From Pseudomonadota bacterium (GTDB lineage: Bacteria > Pseudomonadota > Gammaproteobacteria > Acidiferrobacterales > UBA6901): a stretch of DNA of 64,000 bases. Position 1 is the stretch's first letter, and each line of letters begins with the position of its first letter. Of the stretch, positions 63,815-64,000 are shown piece by piece. The notes under the pieces were generated by a model that ran no database searches, was not told the DNA's origin, and saw only the letters and a list, made by a program, of their open reading frames with translations. The stretch lies in contig JAKASJ010000018.1 in NCBI GenBank assembly GCA_021819085.1, forward strand, positions 1 through 64,000, given 5' to 3'. Both the position numbers and the translations under genes were made by a program.

Positions 63815-64000
63815 GTCAGATCTCCTTTCATCCGGTATGTATCGGGCTAGCGGTTCACCGGGCAGGGTCATTGTTCCTCTTATGCATCGTTGACACTTCG
63901 CTTGGCGTCCATATAACTTGCTCATTCATCCGGGAATGAAGGGGACGCAATTGATTGGCGGGCACCCTCCAAAGGCGAGGTAACATTGAGCCGGGATACT
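63815..64000. other. Upstream region of the methyltransferase gene
   Basis: Should contain its promoter; no gene or att copy seen to the window end. Confidence 0.3.

Larger units (their letters stand above)
58336..64000. mobile_element. Element C: left part of a third island
   Basis: Starts at att repeat 3 and extends beyond the window or has lost its right end. Integrase remnant, hicAB, transposon debris, RHS fragment, DUF4224 protein, lipoprotein and methyltransferase. No fourth att copy was found up to 64000. Confidence 0.6.

Overview
The window looks like a chromosomal segment of a GC-rich gammaproteobacterium. The evidence is housekeeping synteny (ribD-ribE, ribBA-ribH-nusB-thiL, recA-recX-alaS-lysC-csrA, then tRNA-Ser and tRNA-Arg). 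A sulfur- or iron-oxidising lineage near Acidiferrobacterales is only a guess; no rRNA is present to place it.

Region 1 (1-18161) is core genome: the first codons of an IS1182-type transposase at the left edge, glyA, nrdR, the riboflavin genes, two related Ser/Thr protein kinases flanking a lipoprotein gene, nusB, thiL, a pncC/cinA-type amidase gene, recA, recX, alaS, lysC, csrA and two tRNA genes.

From 18117 onward is a nest of integrated elements. The last 45 bp of the tRNA-Arg(ACG) gene occur three times without mismatch (18117-18161, 29474-29518, 58336-58380), so at least three elements sit end to end at this tRNA. Element A (about 18.1-29.5 kb) looks like an integrated plasmid: tyrosine integrase, a Sel1-repeat protein, five copies of a GGTTACG/CGTAACC palindrome with a small basic DNA-binding candidate, a TraK/TraL/TraM-like operon, and an IncQ-type replicon (RepA helicase, RepC initiator, RepB-type primase) with 21-bp iterons beside an AT-rich palindrome.

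Element B (about 29.5-58.4 kb) is the most interesting part: a fluoride-response island. It has three copies of the crcB-motif (fluoride) riboswitch, each with a plausible promoter. It carries a Hyf/formate-hydrogenlyase-like membrane complex whose large subunit lacks the nickel-ligand cysteines, a CrcB/Fluc fluoride channel gene, a DUF190 PII-like gene, an extra enolase (enolase is a classic fluoride target), twin MutS-like ATPases, three dynamin-like GTPase genes, two zinc-ribbon/HEAT-like proteins, a toroid prenyltransferase-like protein, a cyclopropane-fatty-acid synthase, an MFS transporter and a HAD-type protein. The common theme may be export of fluoride, replacement of a sensitive enzyme, ion pumping, and membrane and DNA maintenance. 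Several genes are damaged: three carry a single in-frame TAG, one of them at the P-loop lysine of a dynamin. The right part is decayed (RepA-like helicase, IS110, NfeD-like and outer-membrane protein remnants) and ends with a DUF2283 pair.

Element C (from 58.3 kb to beyond the window) starts with an integrase remnant, hicAB, a truncated tyrosine recombinase, a truncated IS, an RHS fragment, a DUF4224 gene, a lipoprotein gene and a SAM-dependent methyltransferase gene.
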